Shown: piece after piece, positions 10,485-21,560 of the stretch
Layout of the letters: each line of letters starts with the position of its first letter
Position numbering within the stretch: position 1 is the first letter of the stretch
DNA from: Mesotaenium endlicherianum
Lineage: Eukaryota; Streptophyta; Zygnematophyceae; Zygnematales; Mesotaeniaceae
Assembly (NCBI GenBank): GCA_009602735.1
Contig: WELA01006175.1
Location: 9,046 to 73,045, forward strand
Length of the DNA: 64,000 nt
Direction: 5' to 3'
Position numbers and translations under genes: made by a program
Notes under the pieces: model-generated
The model's database searches: none
The model's input: the letters and a program-made list of their open reading frames with translations, nothing else
Told to the model about the DNA's origin: nothing

Positions 10485-10880
10485 GCTGCAATTTTGGATA
10501 ATTCGCAGGGCATCGTGCTGGTCAACACGCAAGCCCCGCAGCGCATCATGTTTGACACTGGCGCCCAGCCAGTCCTCATTAGCCTGCGCTACTTCCGCCA
10601 GCTGGGTCTCTCGTCAGCCGACCTAGAGGATTCGCCAACGCGGATCGCTGCCGGCACGTCCAAGACTGTCACCGAGCGCACGCGGCTGGCCCTTTGCTTC
10701 ACCTTTCGGCCCGGCACTCCGGATGAGAGGACCATCCACCGGCATACGTTGGTCACTCGCTCCGAGACCTTTGACGTGCTCCTTGGCCAGGACGTGCTCT
10801 TTCCTATCGGCGCCGCAGTGGATAACTGGGTGGAGCGGGTCTTCTATCGACCCGACTGGCAGTCAGGGGGGACCCGCACT
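10485..10880 (+). pseudogene. Type I aspartic protease (Ia)
   Basis: Translation shows RIMFDTGAQPVLISLRYFRQLGL, with the aspartic-protease DTG triad, and later the second conserved half DVLLGQDVLFPIGAAVDNW. This is the retropepsin-like domain that cleaves the element polyprotein. The order gag-protease-DNMT-RT is the same in Ib and in type II. Confidence 0.85.
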
Positions 10881-12914
10881 GCATCTGTGCCACTTGACAT
10901 CTTGGATCGTCACTGAGCTGAGTCCGCCCTCTACGGCTTCATGGCGCTGGACGACGGTCGGCCTGTGGTTTAGACCAATAAGGGGGGAGCCGAGGATGAC
11001 GAGGTCTTTGTTGGCGCCGACTTACTGGAGACGCAGGAGGAAGATCCCCAGCTGTCTGGTGCCGAGCTCCACCTCACGCCCCAGGAGCAGGCTGACGCTC
11101 TGGCCGCCCAAGTCAGAGAGACAGTGCGGATCTACGCTGCGCACAACGCCATGATGCGTCAGATGGCTGCAGACGCCGTTGAGGCACACGCCATTGCCAC
11201 GGCTGCCCTTACTGCTGCAGCGCACGCTCATGACGCAGTGACAATTGCAGCAGCCATACCTCGGCCACAGCCTCCTGCGACGAGTGGACCCTCCTTGAGA
11301 TCACACGTCCGCGTACAGCATGATGTGCCTGTGGGGGTCGCCATCCAGTACCGCATGGCCTCCCAGTCGCCCTCACCCGCACCGTCGCACAAGACAGGCG
11401 ACTCATGGCCACGCACTACCACGTCTGAGGACGAGGCCATGAGGCAGGCAGCGTTCCCAGGCAGGTTCGACAACGCGTCATTGAGCAGCAAGGAGAAGGA
11501 GTGGCAGGAGTGGTCCCAGGAGGCCGCAGAGGAGCCCGCAGCCCAGCTGTAGGCAGAGCCACTGCCGCCCACGCCTACAGCTCGCGTCCGACGCCAGCCT
11601 ACAGGGCCTCCCGGCTTCAGTTCTCTCTCACACGAGACCACGGCCAATCCCCGTCGAGCCTATCCATGCGCCGGCAGGCCTAGTCGACCGATACAGCACG
11701 ACTGTTCGACCAGCAACGAGTGCCGTGACGTCACGCACTTGTTCGCTGGCAACAGCCTGGGCACAGGCTGGCCAGGTCGCGCCTCTGCCAGCACTGCCTC
11801 CACGGTTCCTTTCTCCGCCATCGACCCGTGAGCCGGACGTGCGCAGCAGACAGTGTCCAGGACCAGCATCCTTGGTCCTCGGCGTACCGGTCCTTCTCCC
11901 TACGCCGGGCCAGCTCTACGCTTCGCACGCCGCACTCTGCCACTAGACCGGCGCGCACGCGAGGTCACCCCGATCCGCGGGCATACCAGGGCTGCCCGCG
12001 AGGTCACGCCTCTCCGCGACACTCCCAGGGACGCACAAGAGGTAACTCCTCTTCACGAGGGGAGAGAGGTCACTCCTTTGCGCAAGACGCGCCCGCGCTC
12101 AGTCACACCGCCGCATGACGGTCCGCGCAATCTCCGCACTCGCGAGCATGACGCACAGTCTTCCTTCACCACTGCAGCCCATGCACTATTCCAGACGCCG
12201 CCTGGCTGGCCTGCCGCCGTCCCGCGCAGCCACATAGCCGGCGACGGGCCGACTAGGTCACCTCCTCATAAGGTGGCCCGCACCGCTGCGCGCCCCCGCG
12301 ACCGTCATCCTCATCCGCACGCAACACTCGCAGGGCCCATGCAACACAGCCAGCGAGAGCGCATCCGACTTGCATCTCTTTTGCTGCTGCGCCCGCGAGT
12401 CCAACTCGCCCCACGTCAGCTCGTCCGTCCTCAACAGGCAGCACATTGGGACGAGCGCTCCGTCTGCACAGTGCCCCTTCAGGCGGATCTTCGCGAGCGT
12501 CAGCGTTCGTACTTTGATCAGCATTCCCAGCTGCCCCAGCGCACCGCCACAAAGCAGCTGGCCTACGCCGCTCTACACCACGCAGACTACAGGACGAGGG
12601 ATCGATGGCAGCAGCAGTGCGCGACGCGTAGGCTGTGGCCCGCCCAGTGCCCGAGGAGGCCTTGCAGGACGCGCGTGCGCGCTGGCGCACTTATCAAGCA
12701 CATTCTCGCACGGCTCGCCCGCAGCCGCTGCTCGAGCGCATTCCTCGACTTACTCGCCACTACGCAGAGCTCGCAGTGGTGGCCCTCCGCATAGCGCCCC
12801 ATCAGCACAATCTGCTGCGCTCCTATCCACCGCCAGCGCAGGCCGAAGATCCCGCCCTGGGCTGTCGCCCCCTTCCTACGCCTATCTACACCGCACAGCT
12901 CGACGACCGTCCTG

Positions 12915-13870
12915 GCGGCATTGTCCTTGTCGAGCTCTTCCCCGGCATTTTAACAGGGTTGTTGGCCACCCTGCAGGCTGGCATCCCCGTACGTCGGTAC
13001 GTCTACGTGGACCCCGATGGCGAGGCGCAGCAGGTCGCGCTGAGCATGCCTTCTACCGCGCCCAGACTGACTGGCCCATGGACATCCGCGACATTACTGC
13101 CGAGCACATCACGCGCCTCGGGCCCATTGACCTCATCATTGCTGGCTGGGAGTGCCAGGGCTTCTCCATTGCGGGACGGGGCAACGCCCTCGGTGAATCG
13201 CGTACGGCGTTGTTCTGGCACCTGCTCCGCGTCCTCAACATGGTTGAGGACTGCCAACCGCCGCACACGCTCGTCTGGGTGTTGGAGAACGTGGCTGTCC
13301 GCCACGATTCTCGGCCCAACGTCAGCGCCAACTTTTCCCTCTGCAGCAGCTACGTCGGTTGTGAGGCAATCATTGACGCTGCTCAGATCGGTTCCTTCGC
13401 GCATCGTGTGCGCGCCTACTTCATCAATCTGGCCATGCCAGGCACGCTTGAGGCATTAGCGGCCGCACATCCACGCCACACGCGCAACGTTGACTCCATC
13501 CTCAACGTGGCGCGCCTGGCCCAGCGCGTGGTCGCCCTTCCGCATCCTTCTCAGGCCCAGTGTGAGGTCCTCCGCGACGTCACGCGGGCGCTTCCTACGT
13601 TCGTGAGTCGCTACGACAGCGCGGCCTATGTGGGCGACCAGCGCGGCATGATCATTGACCTCGAGACTGGCATGTTCCAACGACCCCGTGCCATGGAGAT
13701 GGAGCGTGCGATGGGCTTCCCTCCGCACCTCACACAGGTGGACGGCATCACCAAGGTCAATCGCGTGCGTCTCCTTGGCCAGGCTATCGATGCCAACGTC
13801 TTGACGTGGCTTCTCCTGCAGAAACAGGCCCTGACCCCCCTTTACGCCCAGGCTTGTCATCCTGAGATGG
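12915..13870 (+). pseudogene. Type I C5-cytosine DNA methyltransferase (Ia)
   Basis: The domain transfers a methyl group from S-adenosylmethionine to carbon 5 of cytosine. Motif I is seen near 12925 (IVLVELF, then GILTGLL), followed by the acidic motif II (YVYVDPD). Motif IV, with the catalytic Cys, is AGWECQGFS near 13150; motif VI is VLENV near 13285; motif VIII is FAHRVRAYF near 13400; and the C-terminal motifs IX/X read GFPPHLTQ and RVRLLGQAIDANVLTWLL near 13720-13810. It lies between protease and RT, as in Ib. The family has WECQ where most C5 methyltransferases have PCQ. There is no sign that it is a host gene: it is flanked on both sides by element coding sequence. Confidence 0.85.
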
Positions 13871-14329
13871 ACTAGTCCTACGACGCCATGGACCAAGATT
13901 CCGACGGCGACGACCGCGCCCCGCCTGGTACGACCTGGCATTCCCAGCGCGAGGGTCCAGCTTCCCAGCAACCGCTTGCGCCGCGTCCTGGTCCTCGTTC
14001 TGGTTCGTTGGGGGGAGGCAGGAGGAGCCAGGAGTCTTCACAGCGACCCAGGGAGTTTTGTTCCCCGTTTCTTTTTCCACGCTCTCCGCCGTCGACAGGT
14101 GGTGCAGGGCAGATGGCAGCAGCTGCCGAGGAGAGGGCACCCAAGGTAGGCCAAGCGCAGCCAGCTGCAGGACAGGTGACGCTTGCTGCCCCACAGATCA
14201 TGCCAGCAGCAGGGCAGGAGGCGTCAGTAGCAGCCCAGGAGCCACCACCAGCTGTCCCTACTTGGAAGCTTTGGGGGACTCTCACAGGGGCACAGGCTGC
14301 TCACCTAACGACATTGCTGGATGCACAGC

Positions 14330-14960
14330 GCAGTGCCAGCTTTGCCAGCGGCATGCACGATCTTGGGCGCTACACAGGCAACCCTATGAGGATACCCCTC
14401 CAGACAGACGTGCCCATCTTCCAGAAGCGCTATCGCTACAACCGCTTTGAGGACAACCTGATCAGCACGCAGGCAGGCAAGCTAGAGGACTGTCAGCTCA
14501 TTCGTGAGTCTGCCTCCACCTACGCTGCGCCCACAGTCATGCCAGCTAAGAAGGATGCCTCAGGCAACTGGTATGAAAAGAGGATGTGCGGTGACTATCG
14601 TAACCTTAACGAGGTCACTGAGCAGGACAGATACCCTATGCCGACCCCTGACGAGATCTTCGACGACATTGGCGCTTGTACTTGGTTCTCGGTGCTGGAT
14701 TTGAGGCAAGGCTTCAACCAGATACCCATTGCGGAGGAGGACCAGCATAAGACGGCTTTTTGGGGATCGCAGCGTCTCTACGAGTGGAAGGTCATGCCCT
14801 TCGGATTGAAGAACGCTCCTGCCACCTTCCAGCGAGTCATGGATAAGGAGCTGGCAGGGCTCTCCTTTGCCCGGTGCTACATCGATGACGTGCTCGTCTT
14901 CAGTGAGACGTTTGAGGAGCACGTGGCGCATATCACTACAGTCCTGGACCGCTTGGAGTA
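14330..14960 (+). pseudogene. Type I reverse transcriptase, N-terminal and palm part (Ia)
   Basis: Typical Ty3/gypsy RT blocks are present: [25 protein letters not shown], then [42 protein letters not shown] and the catalytic [16 protein letters not shown]. It follows the DNMT after a Pro/Ala-rich spacer that begins with an acidic patch ([11 protein letters not shown]). It matches the Ib protein closely. Confidence 0.9.
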
Positions 14961-14999
14961 GATCACTCTTATCAGGCAGCGTGCACAACTCTTGTAGCG

Positions 15000-15480
15000 C
15001 CTGATGCCCATGGCCATGGACAACCTCAGCATTGCCCAGCACCGCGACACACTGAGGTATGCCATGACTCGTGGAGGAGCCTATCGGCCGCGAGTGTTGC
15101 AGTTCTCTGCAAGTGACTTCGTGTACCTGCGACGCCAGACGAAGAACACCCTCGACACCAGCAGCTTGCCCGTCATGCTACGCGTCAGGCGTGTCTTAGC
15201 GTCAGGAGTTCTGGAGCTGGAAGGCGCAGATGGCCGTGTTCACAAGGACCACACAAAGAATTGTGGACCATGCCACCTTCCTAACCTTGAATGCAGGTTC
15301 GTCCCCGCGACGCGAGGCCGCCCAAGGACTGGGCGTGCCAGATCTGCCACAGCCTCGGCCAGGATGCCAGGATGCTGCTCTGCGACAGCTGCAACCTCGG
15401 CTTCCACATCGGTTGCCTTGACCCGCCGCTGGCTCGCGTGCCAGCTGGCAACTGGTTCTGTAGCGATTGCACTGCTTTAG
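15000..15480 (+). pseudogene. Type I integrase tail with PHD finger (Ia)
   Basis: The first part (LMPMAMDNLSIAQHRDTLRYA, then DFVYLRRQTKNTLDTSS, LRVRRVLASGVLELEGADGRVH) is the C-terminal, GPY/F-like region of the integrase. The phrase NCGPCHLPNL follows, then a C4HC3 PHD-type finger: WACQICHSLGQ, LLCDSCNLGFHIGCLDPPL and VPAGNWFCSDC. All eight zinc ligands and the Trp two residues before the last Cys pair are visible here. PHD fingers usually read histone H3 tails; here it would sit at the position where chromoviruses carry a chromodomain. Confidence 0.8.
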
Positions 15481-15518
15481 CTCTAGACAGCGATCACAGC
15501 CCATCAATTGGTGGCTGA

Positions 15519-15667
15519 GAGCTGGGGGGAAAATTAAAACATTTGACTCTTGACTTTCGTTTGGCTATAAAGCCGCATGTATGATAGACGTCATTGCAGC
15601 AAAGCCTGCTTGCATATTATGCATTGCTTGTGTCGATGATACGCACCCGACCTCCTACCTCACGACA
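15519..15667 (+). repeat. Ia purine tract and short repeat B1
   Basis: The purine tract GAGCTGGGGGGAAA (15519-15532) is a normal plus-strand primer site. B1 (15533-15667, 135 bp) starts ATTAAAACATTTGACTC and ends ACGACA. The two bases GC (15668-15669) join it to A2. An equal-length second copy, B2, lies at 16681-16815. In an ordinary LTR element the sequence after the purine tract would also start the element; here it does not. Confidence 0.85.
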
Positions 15668-15669
15668 GC

Positions 15670-16815
15670 TGTCATGATTTAGTAAGTCGAGGTTGACGTG
15701 CAAATCCAAGCTCTACTTGTGCGAACCATCAACCTAAAGACCAACTTTGCATTGACTTTACGCGTCCATATGATGACCTTCTATAGATTTCCAAGTCACC
15801 AAAGTGTTGCGCGTCGAAGCATCTTCCGAATGGCACCTGTTTCGCGTCATTTGGTTGATTATCGAGCAAGATAGACGCGACGTAGTCCGCACTCCTTTCG
15901 GCACCTAGCGGAATCACACCAAATGGCCAACTTGTGACTCACTGCACCCAAAGGGTGACAATGTTGACTATTCGTGACCCCAAGGACCCCTAGCTTTGTG
16001 CGCACAAATCCGTGAGCCCTTTAGACTACATAAGTCTTGCATTTCCATTTTAGAAGTGCATCATTGAGGCTCTAACTTGGTGACTGCCTCACCCACTCCT
16101 AGAGGGAGCTTCCTCAAGTTTCAGATTCATTTTTGAGGCGCTATCTAGGTAGAACTACCCAAGGTAAGCTCCACTAATGAGAGACACTTAGCATATTCTA
16201 CGTCCTTTGCTTTGATTGGTTTGAGTTATGCTTAGCCTATAGGAGTGCTAGTACATGCCTTGTACACATTAGTGGACATAGGAGAGCCTCCTAGAGTGAC
16301 TTTATGCATTGCATCCGCCGCATACGACGCCGGGTTTTCAGGATTATAAGTGCTAGAGATGTCCCTAGAGAAACATCTTTTTAGAAGTCCCATTATGCCA
16401 GTTGTAAGTCACAGAGATTATCAGTAAAGCTTACACTTTTATCTCTTGTGTTTTCAGGACCACTTAGTCTCTCTCTTATGAAGAGCAAGCCTTGCGAACT
16501 TCCAATCACTAGAAGAACTTCACAAGTGGTGAGCAAAGTCACACTTTATACCCCCTGCCATAGGACTACTCTTAAAGATCATGATGTATTTCCAGTGATC
16601 TTTTGGGCCAGACTTCATTAGTTGTTTTCCTACCAGATTACAGTCTTGAGGTGCTCACTCTGAAGAGTACACACACCGTAATTAAAACATTTGACTCTTG
16701 ACTGTCGTTTGGCTATAAAGCCGCATGTATTATAAACGTCATTGCAGCAAAGCCTGCTTGCATACTATGCATTGCTTGTGTCGATGATACGCACCCGACC
16801 TCCTACCTCGCGACA
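15670..16815 (+). repeat. Ia repeats A2 (15670-16676) and B2 (16681-16815)
   Basis: A2 repeats A1 (5469-6502) from TGTCATGATTT to GAGTACACACAC. It is followed within four bases by B2, a 135-bp repeat of B1 that ends the element in CGCGACA. TAAG follows at once, matching the TAAG before A1. The order B1-A2-B2 at the 3' end with A1 alone at the 5' end is a split direct repeat. Confidence 0.85.
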
Positions 16816-16819
16816 TAAG

Positions 16820-17342
16820 GAAAATAGTACAAGTTGGCTCAGAATCTGCCACGGATTCAAAAATTCATAGCGTCCACCGAATTGATCCAAATTAGAAAAT
16901 TCTAATGCCAGATAGAGCGCATTGGGGAAATTTTCTTGGTCACCAAATTTGAGAATATTCCAAGTTTTGGATTGTTGTCGAGAGCAGAGAGAATATGTGC
17001 TCCTCCAAATTTGTGCAGGAACGTCTGAAAATCATAAGTCCTTCTATACTTCTCCAAATCTTGTAAAATTAGTCTCTAAATGAGCGCAGTAAGGTCTTCT
17101 ACTTTAGTCTTGAGTTTAAGAGCATTCTAAGTTCAGGAGAGGGCACAATGTTAGAAGGCATATTTTGCCCTAATAATGCCAGCAGCCAGACCCCCTGCTG
17201 TTCAAAGATTTTTATTTCTATAACCACAGCTTTTAAGTAAGGAAACTTAGATTCTAAAGAACCACCCACTCATGGACTACAACCAAGTAAATTTTCAAAA
17301 TTTAATATGTGGGGACCTGTAAGCGGTAGCAATTTTAGTTTT
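16820..17342 (-). other. G1 3' untranslated tail, proximal piece, no gene
   Basis: An AT-rich, non-coding stretch between the G1 chromodomain and element Ia. No open frame, repeat or promoter motif of note is visible. On the minus strand it leads from the end of the integrase towards the purine tract and 3' LTR that lie beyond Ia. Confidence 0.5.
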
Positions 17343-18954
17343 CTATTTAGAAACTGCGAGAAGAGAAGAGTGCCTAATGTCAATGTTTTCTCTTCGTGGT
17401 TCTTGCGGGCTGTCTCCAAGGGGTCTTTTGCTGCTGGTAGGCTGCCTCCCTGAAGTCTTCTGGCCTGTAAGAGAGAGACTTGGGGCTGGTTCAAGATGGG
17501 ATTTGGCGGCATGGAGGCGTTTCAGCTTTCTCTGAATTTTGTCAAGGTAGTGCGCCGCCACCCACCTATTCTCAGAACCTGGATATTCTTTCCACTTGAT
17601 CAAGTATTGCTGCTGTCTCCTGAAATTTCTCATAGCCACTATGTCTTCTATTTCATACTCCAAAGGATCATCCACTGTTGTTGGGAATGGTGGGGTCTTG
17701 TCTTTGGAACTTCTTGTCGAGTTGCACATATGGCTTGAAGAGGGAAGCGTGGAATACGGGGTCGATGAGCATGGTCTGGGGAAGTTCTAGCTTGAAAGCA
17801 ACCAGGTTGACTTGATGGATAATCTTGAAGGGTCCCAAATACTTGGGAAAGAACTTGCTGCCGGCAGGCCTGTTGTTCAGGGAAATATTCTTGGATGATA
17901 GTAACACGTTGTCACCCACTATGTACGCAATCTCTCTTCTGGACCTGTTTGCCACTCTTGCTTGAGCATCTTGCGCGTGCTGTAGAGCTTTCTTGGCTGC
18001 TGCAAGGGCTGCTTCTAATGTCTCCACAAAATTTGTTGCTGCAGGTACTTCATCATGGCCAGCCGTGAAGCTCAATGGCGTGGTTGGATGGAAGCCATAG
18101 TTGAGGAAGAATGGAGACTATTGGGTAGAGGCCTGCGTCGTGTTATTGTAAGCCAACTCCAAGGGGGTCACGTACATGTCCCAGTCTTGCTCCTGGGTAG
18201 ACACGTAGGCCTTTAGAGAGGTCTTCAAAGTACAATTCATACGCTCTATTTGTCCATCTGATTACGGGTGGTAGGCAGTGGACATGTCTAGCAATGTACC
18301 CAAGTTCTTGAAGAGATTTTTCCAGAAATGGCTTGTGAATCTTGGATCTCTATCCGACACAATTCTCGATGGTAGTCCATGGAGTCAGAAGATGTTGTCA
18401 AAGATGAGCCTTGCAAGTTGTGGTGCTCTAGCCTTAGTCGTTGTGGAAATAGAACGAGCCATCTTGGTAAGTCTGTCCGCCACCGTTAGTATTGCATTAT
18501 GGCCTCGAGGTGTCACGAGCAAGTCCACAATAAGGTAAATTGAGATGTCCGTCCATTGCCTTTTCGGGATCGATAGTGGTTGGAGGAGTCCTCTCGCCTT
18601 TTGTGATGAGGGCTTGACTCTTTGGCATGTGTCACAGCTCCTGCTGTACTCCTTGACTTGCTTAGACATACCTGGCCAGCAATAAGTCCTATTTAGAACG
18701 CCCGTGGTCTTGGAGATCCCAAAGTGTCCTCCAAGAGGGTTGTCGTGTGCTTCTCGTAGAAGCAAGAGGCGGAGGTCTAAGTCATTAGGAACACATCGGT
18801 GGCCTGTGTCTTGCCTCACCCAATAATTGCCTTCTTGTTTCTTGTATGAGTCCAAGGCTGCTTCTCCGTTCTTGTAGTAAGGGTCTCTTTCATAGGCGAC
18901 TGACAATCTTGATGCCTCCAAATCCGTCTGTAAGGTTGTCGTAACCGAGTTCAC
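17343..18954 (-). pseudogene. G1 integrase with C-terminal chromodomain
   Basis: On the minus strand the integrase zinc region (LLLREAHDNPLGGHFG, then CDTCQRVKPSSQ) is followed by core sequence (GHNAILTVADRLTKMAR, ARLIFDNIF) and a C-terminal part with NVLLSSKNISL and KFFPKYLGPFKIIHQV (the GPY/F region). The last block, EYEIEDIVAMRNFRRQQQ, then YLIKWKEYPGSENRW, is a chromodomain, which in chromoviruses directs integration to methylated-histone chromatin. The part is broken. Confidence 0.85.
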
Positions 18955-19074
18955 TTGTAGTGTTGAAAGAGGGTCGGCTGGATTTGTCTCCCCGGGTTGG
19001 TCCTGAATCTCGATGTTGTATTGTTGCAGGTACCCACTTCATCTTGCTTGTCTCCTAAAGAGATACGGCAGCGT

Positions 19075-19353
19075 CTAGAGGTGCTTCAACGCCTCGTGGT
19101 CCGCAGTGACCAGCACCTTGCGTCCTTCAACGTAGCAGCGCCATACCTTCAAGGCATGTATGATCGCCAACGCCTCTCGCTCCGTAATTGTATAATTTTG
19201 CTCGGTTGGATATAGCTTCCTCGACTCGTAGGCAATGCGCTGCAGTCCCTTGCCTTGGTCTTGGAGCAGGATTGCTCCTATTGCATAGGAAGATGCATCA
19301 GTGATGACGGAAAGGGCCAATCTGGATTTGGACTTGGAAGTGTGAGCACCGGG
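19075..19353 (-). pseudogene. G1 RNase H fragment
   Basis: On the minus strand it reads [21 protein letters not shown], then YESRKLYPTEQNYTITEREALAI and IHALKVWRCYVEGRKVLVTADHEAL, the Ty3/gypsy RNase H domain. It abuts element A: GATGT at 19354-19358 is the left target duplication and G1 coding sequence resumes at 25505 with the same GATGT. Confidence 0.9.
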
Positions 19354-19358
19354 GATGT

Positions 19359-20102
19359 TGAAAGGGGCAGAGTGCCCTAGTGGAAGCGTAGTGACTCACG
19401 AGGAGAAGAACTAGTTGCAATCATACTAAAGAGTGCAGCGGCATACCACTAAGAAAGCTTAGGAAAATTTCTCAACATTTTGAGTAGTAAGAAACTGCTC
19501 ACAAATGATTTAGGATGAAAGGCCTTGTCATTACCAACCCGTAGAAATTTACAGAAGTGAAAACTGATAAGAAACAAAGAAGTTATGCTTATTTATAATT
19601 TTCTGCCTAAGTGCTCCTCTCTAGGAGGAAGCTACGGATTTTTCTAAGTGTTTGTCAAATCGTCCCTTCCAGAATATTCGTGAGTAAGCCAGATCAGTCT
19701 AAATTGACGTGTCGGGTCGAATTGACGTCCACATACATGCATCGACATTACTAGAATATTCTATCTTAGACGCGCTAGGCAAAACCGAAACTTCTAGGTA
19801 AATTGACCTAGTCGGCACTCCGCGTCAGCAGAACTTACGTGAAGGTTCGAGTTCATTCGAACGGGCTAGATTGCTCGACGCTGTCGGTCAATCCGACGGT
19901 CGCGCTCACCGCAAATTAAGGACAGTCGTCAACCGACCTCAAAACTAATTAAACTTTGAAAATCCGTAAGTCTCTTAATACTTGACCAAATTCGATGAAC
20001 TTTATATCAAAATGATCACAAACATGCATCCTACACTACTGTACAATCAAAACATACTTTCATGAAACTCAAAAATGCACTTTATAAACCTATGACCTTA
20101 CA
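19359..20102 (-). repeat. Element A 3' LTR
   Basis: On the minus strand it starts TGTAAGGTCATAGG at 20102, right after the purine tract AGGAGGGGGATGA, and ends GCCCCTTTCA at 19359. Length 744 bp, equal to the 5' LTR. Confidence 0.95.
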
Positions 20103-21560
20103 TCATCCCCCTCCTCAAGATGCGACGTCCTCGACTCATTTTGCAAATAACGTCTCAACTTACTCTTACAATGAGTCAAGTTGGCCTCTGGCTCCCAAGT
20201 GTTGTTGTTCGCATGGTAGCCCTTCAACTTGACCAGATACTCTTGAATAAGTCGTTGACCTCGCTTGACTCGTTGATCGCCGACAATCGCCTCCACTTCA
20301 TACTCCAATACATCATCAATCTCGACCGGTGGTGGCGGTGTAGGTAGTCGCCCTGGATGTCCTTCATTCGGGTCAGCGTATGGCCGCAAACAACTGACAT
20401 GGTACACATCATGGACACGCCAGCTTGAAGGAAGTTCCAACTTGTAGGTCACTAGATTAACCTGCTTGAGCACCACAAAGGGACCTGTGAACCGTGCCCG
20501 CAGTTTCCTTTGCCTGTGAAAGGTAGGTTCTCTATTGACAAGAGTACTTTGTTGCCCACATGGAATGTCACTGCCCTCCTGTACTTGTTAGCATGCTTGA
20601 CTTGCTCTTCCTGTGCCTTCCGAATACGCGTCTTTGCCATATCCCAAGTGTTGGCCATCTGCTCCATAAAAGCTTGTGTAGTAGGAACCTGAGTCTCCTT
20701 GGCCTTCTCCAACAAGATGTTCCTTGGATGATATACTTCTCGCCCATAAACCATAGCGAATGGTGATTGCTTGGTGGATCCCTGCATGCTGTTGTTGTAG
20801 GCAAACTCCAACCCTGGCAGCTTCTTGTCCCACTCTGAAGGGTCCTCCATAGTGAAACTCTTGAGCACCTCTTGCAGAGTTCTGTTGAGCCTCTCACTCT
20901 GCCCGTCTGTCTGAGGGTGATAGGAAGTGCTCATACTCAACTTGGTCCCCATCAAAGTAAACAATGACCGCCAAAAGTTGCTAGTAAACCTTGGATCCCG
21001 ATCTGAAACCATCACCTTCGGCAACCCATATAGCCTGAAAATATGATCAAAGAATAGCCGTGCCACATCTGCTGCCGTACAAGTCTCCTTCGTGGGAATG
21101 AAGTGAGCCATCTTGGTGAATCTGTCAGACACAACCCATACTGCATTGTGCCCTTGACCACTGACTGGTAACGATGTGATGAAGTCCATTGCAATCTGCT
21201 TCCAAGGATACTCTGAAATAGGCAGGGGCTGCAATGTACCTCCCTTCTTTTGATTTCGTGTCTTGTTTCTCTGGCACGCATCACAACTCCTGATCCACTC
21301 CTCGATGTCCTTGTCCATATTTCTCCAGTAGTACTCTCGCTTCAGCACGCTTGCCGTCTTCTTGCTTCCAAAGTGTCCAGCATATAAGCAATCATGATGC
21401 TCCGCAAGTAGTAAGTCTCGTAGCTCCTTGATGTCAGGTACCACCACTCTGTTGGAAACACCATAATACCATATGCCGTCCTTCTTCTGCATACTCGCGT
21501 TGAACTCAGCTGCTCCACCATCAGCAAACTCTGGGTCCTCCTCATAACCTCTTTGAAGCT
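20103..21560 (-). pseudogene. Element A integrase and chromodomain
   Basis: The H2C2 zinc region ([35 protein letters not shown]) is followed by the DDE core: the first Asp in [13 protein letters not shown], the second in [13 protein letters not shown] and the Glu in [15 protein letters not shown]. The C-terminal part contains VTYKLELPSSWRVHDVYHVS, then a chromodomain (VLEYEVEAIVGDQRV, EYLVKLKGYHANNNTWEPE). It inserts element cDNA into chromatin; the chromodomain steers target choice. Confidence 0.9.

Larger units (their letters stand above)
5469..16815 (+). mobile_element. Ia: type I DNMT-bearing Ty3/gypsy-like element
   Basis: An 11.3-kb unit flanked by TAAG on both sides (5465-5468, 16816-16819), beginning TGTCATG and ending CGCGACA. 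Parts in order: A1 repeat 5469-6502, gag 6556-7770, a long Ala/Pro-rich linker, protease about 10485-10880, DNMT about 12915-13870, RT about 14330-14960, integrase tail and PHD finger about 15000-15480, purine tract, B1 15533-15667, A2 15670-16676, B2 16681-16815. RNase H and the integrase core are not seen in this copy. It is broken, with several breaks, and looks non-autonomous. A1 and A2 differ by a few percent, so it is fairly young. It sits in the 3' tail of G1. Confidence 0.85.

Noticed and set aside
5469-16815. Ordinary LTR reading of Ia with LTR = B+A
   Set aside because: The 5' end has A without B, B is present again after A2, and the TAAG duplication lies outside A1 and B2. The same holds in Ib and II.
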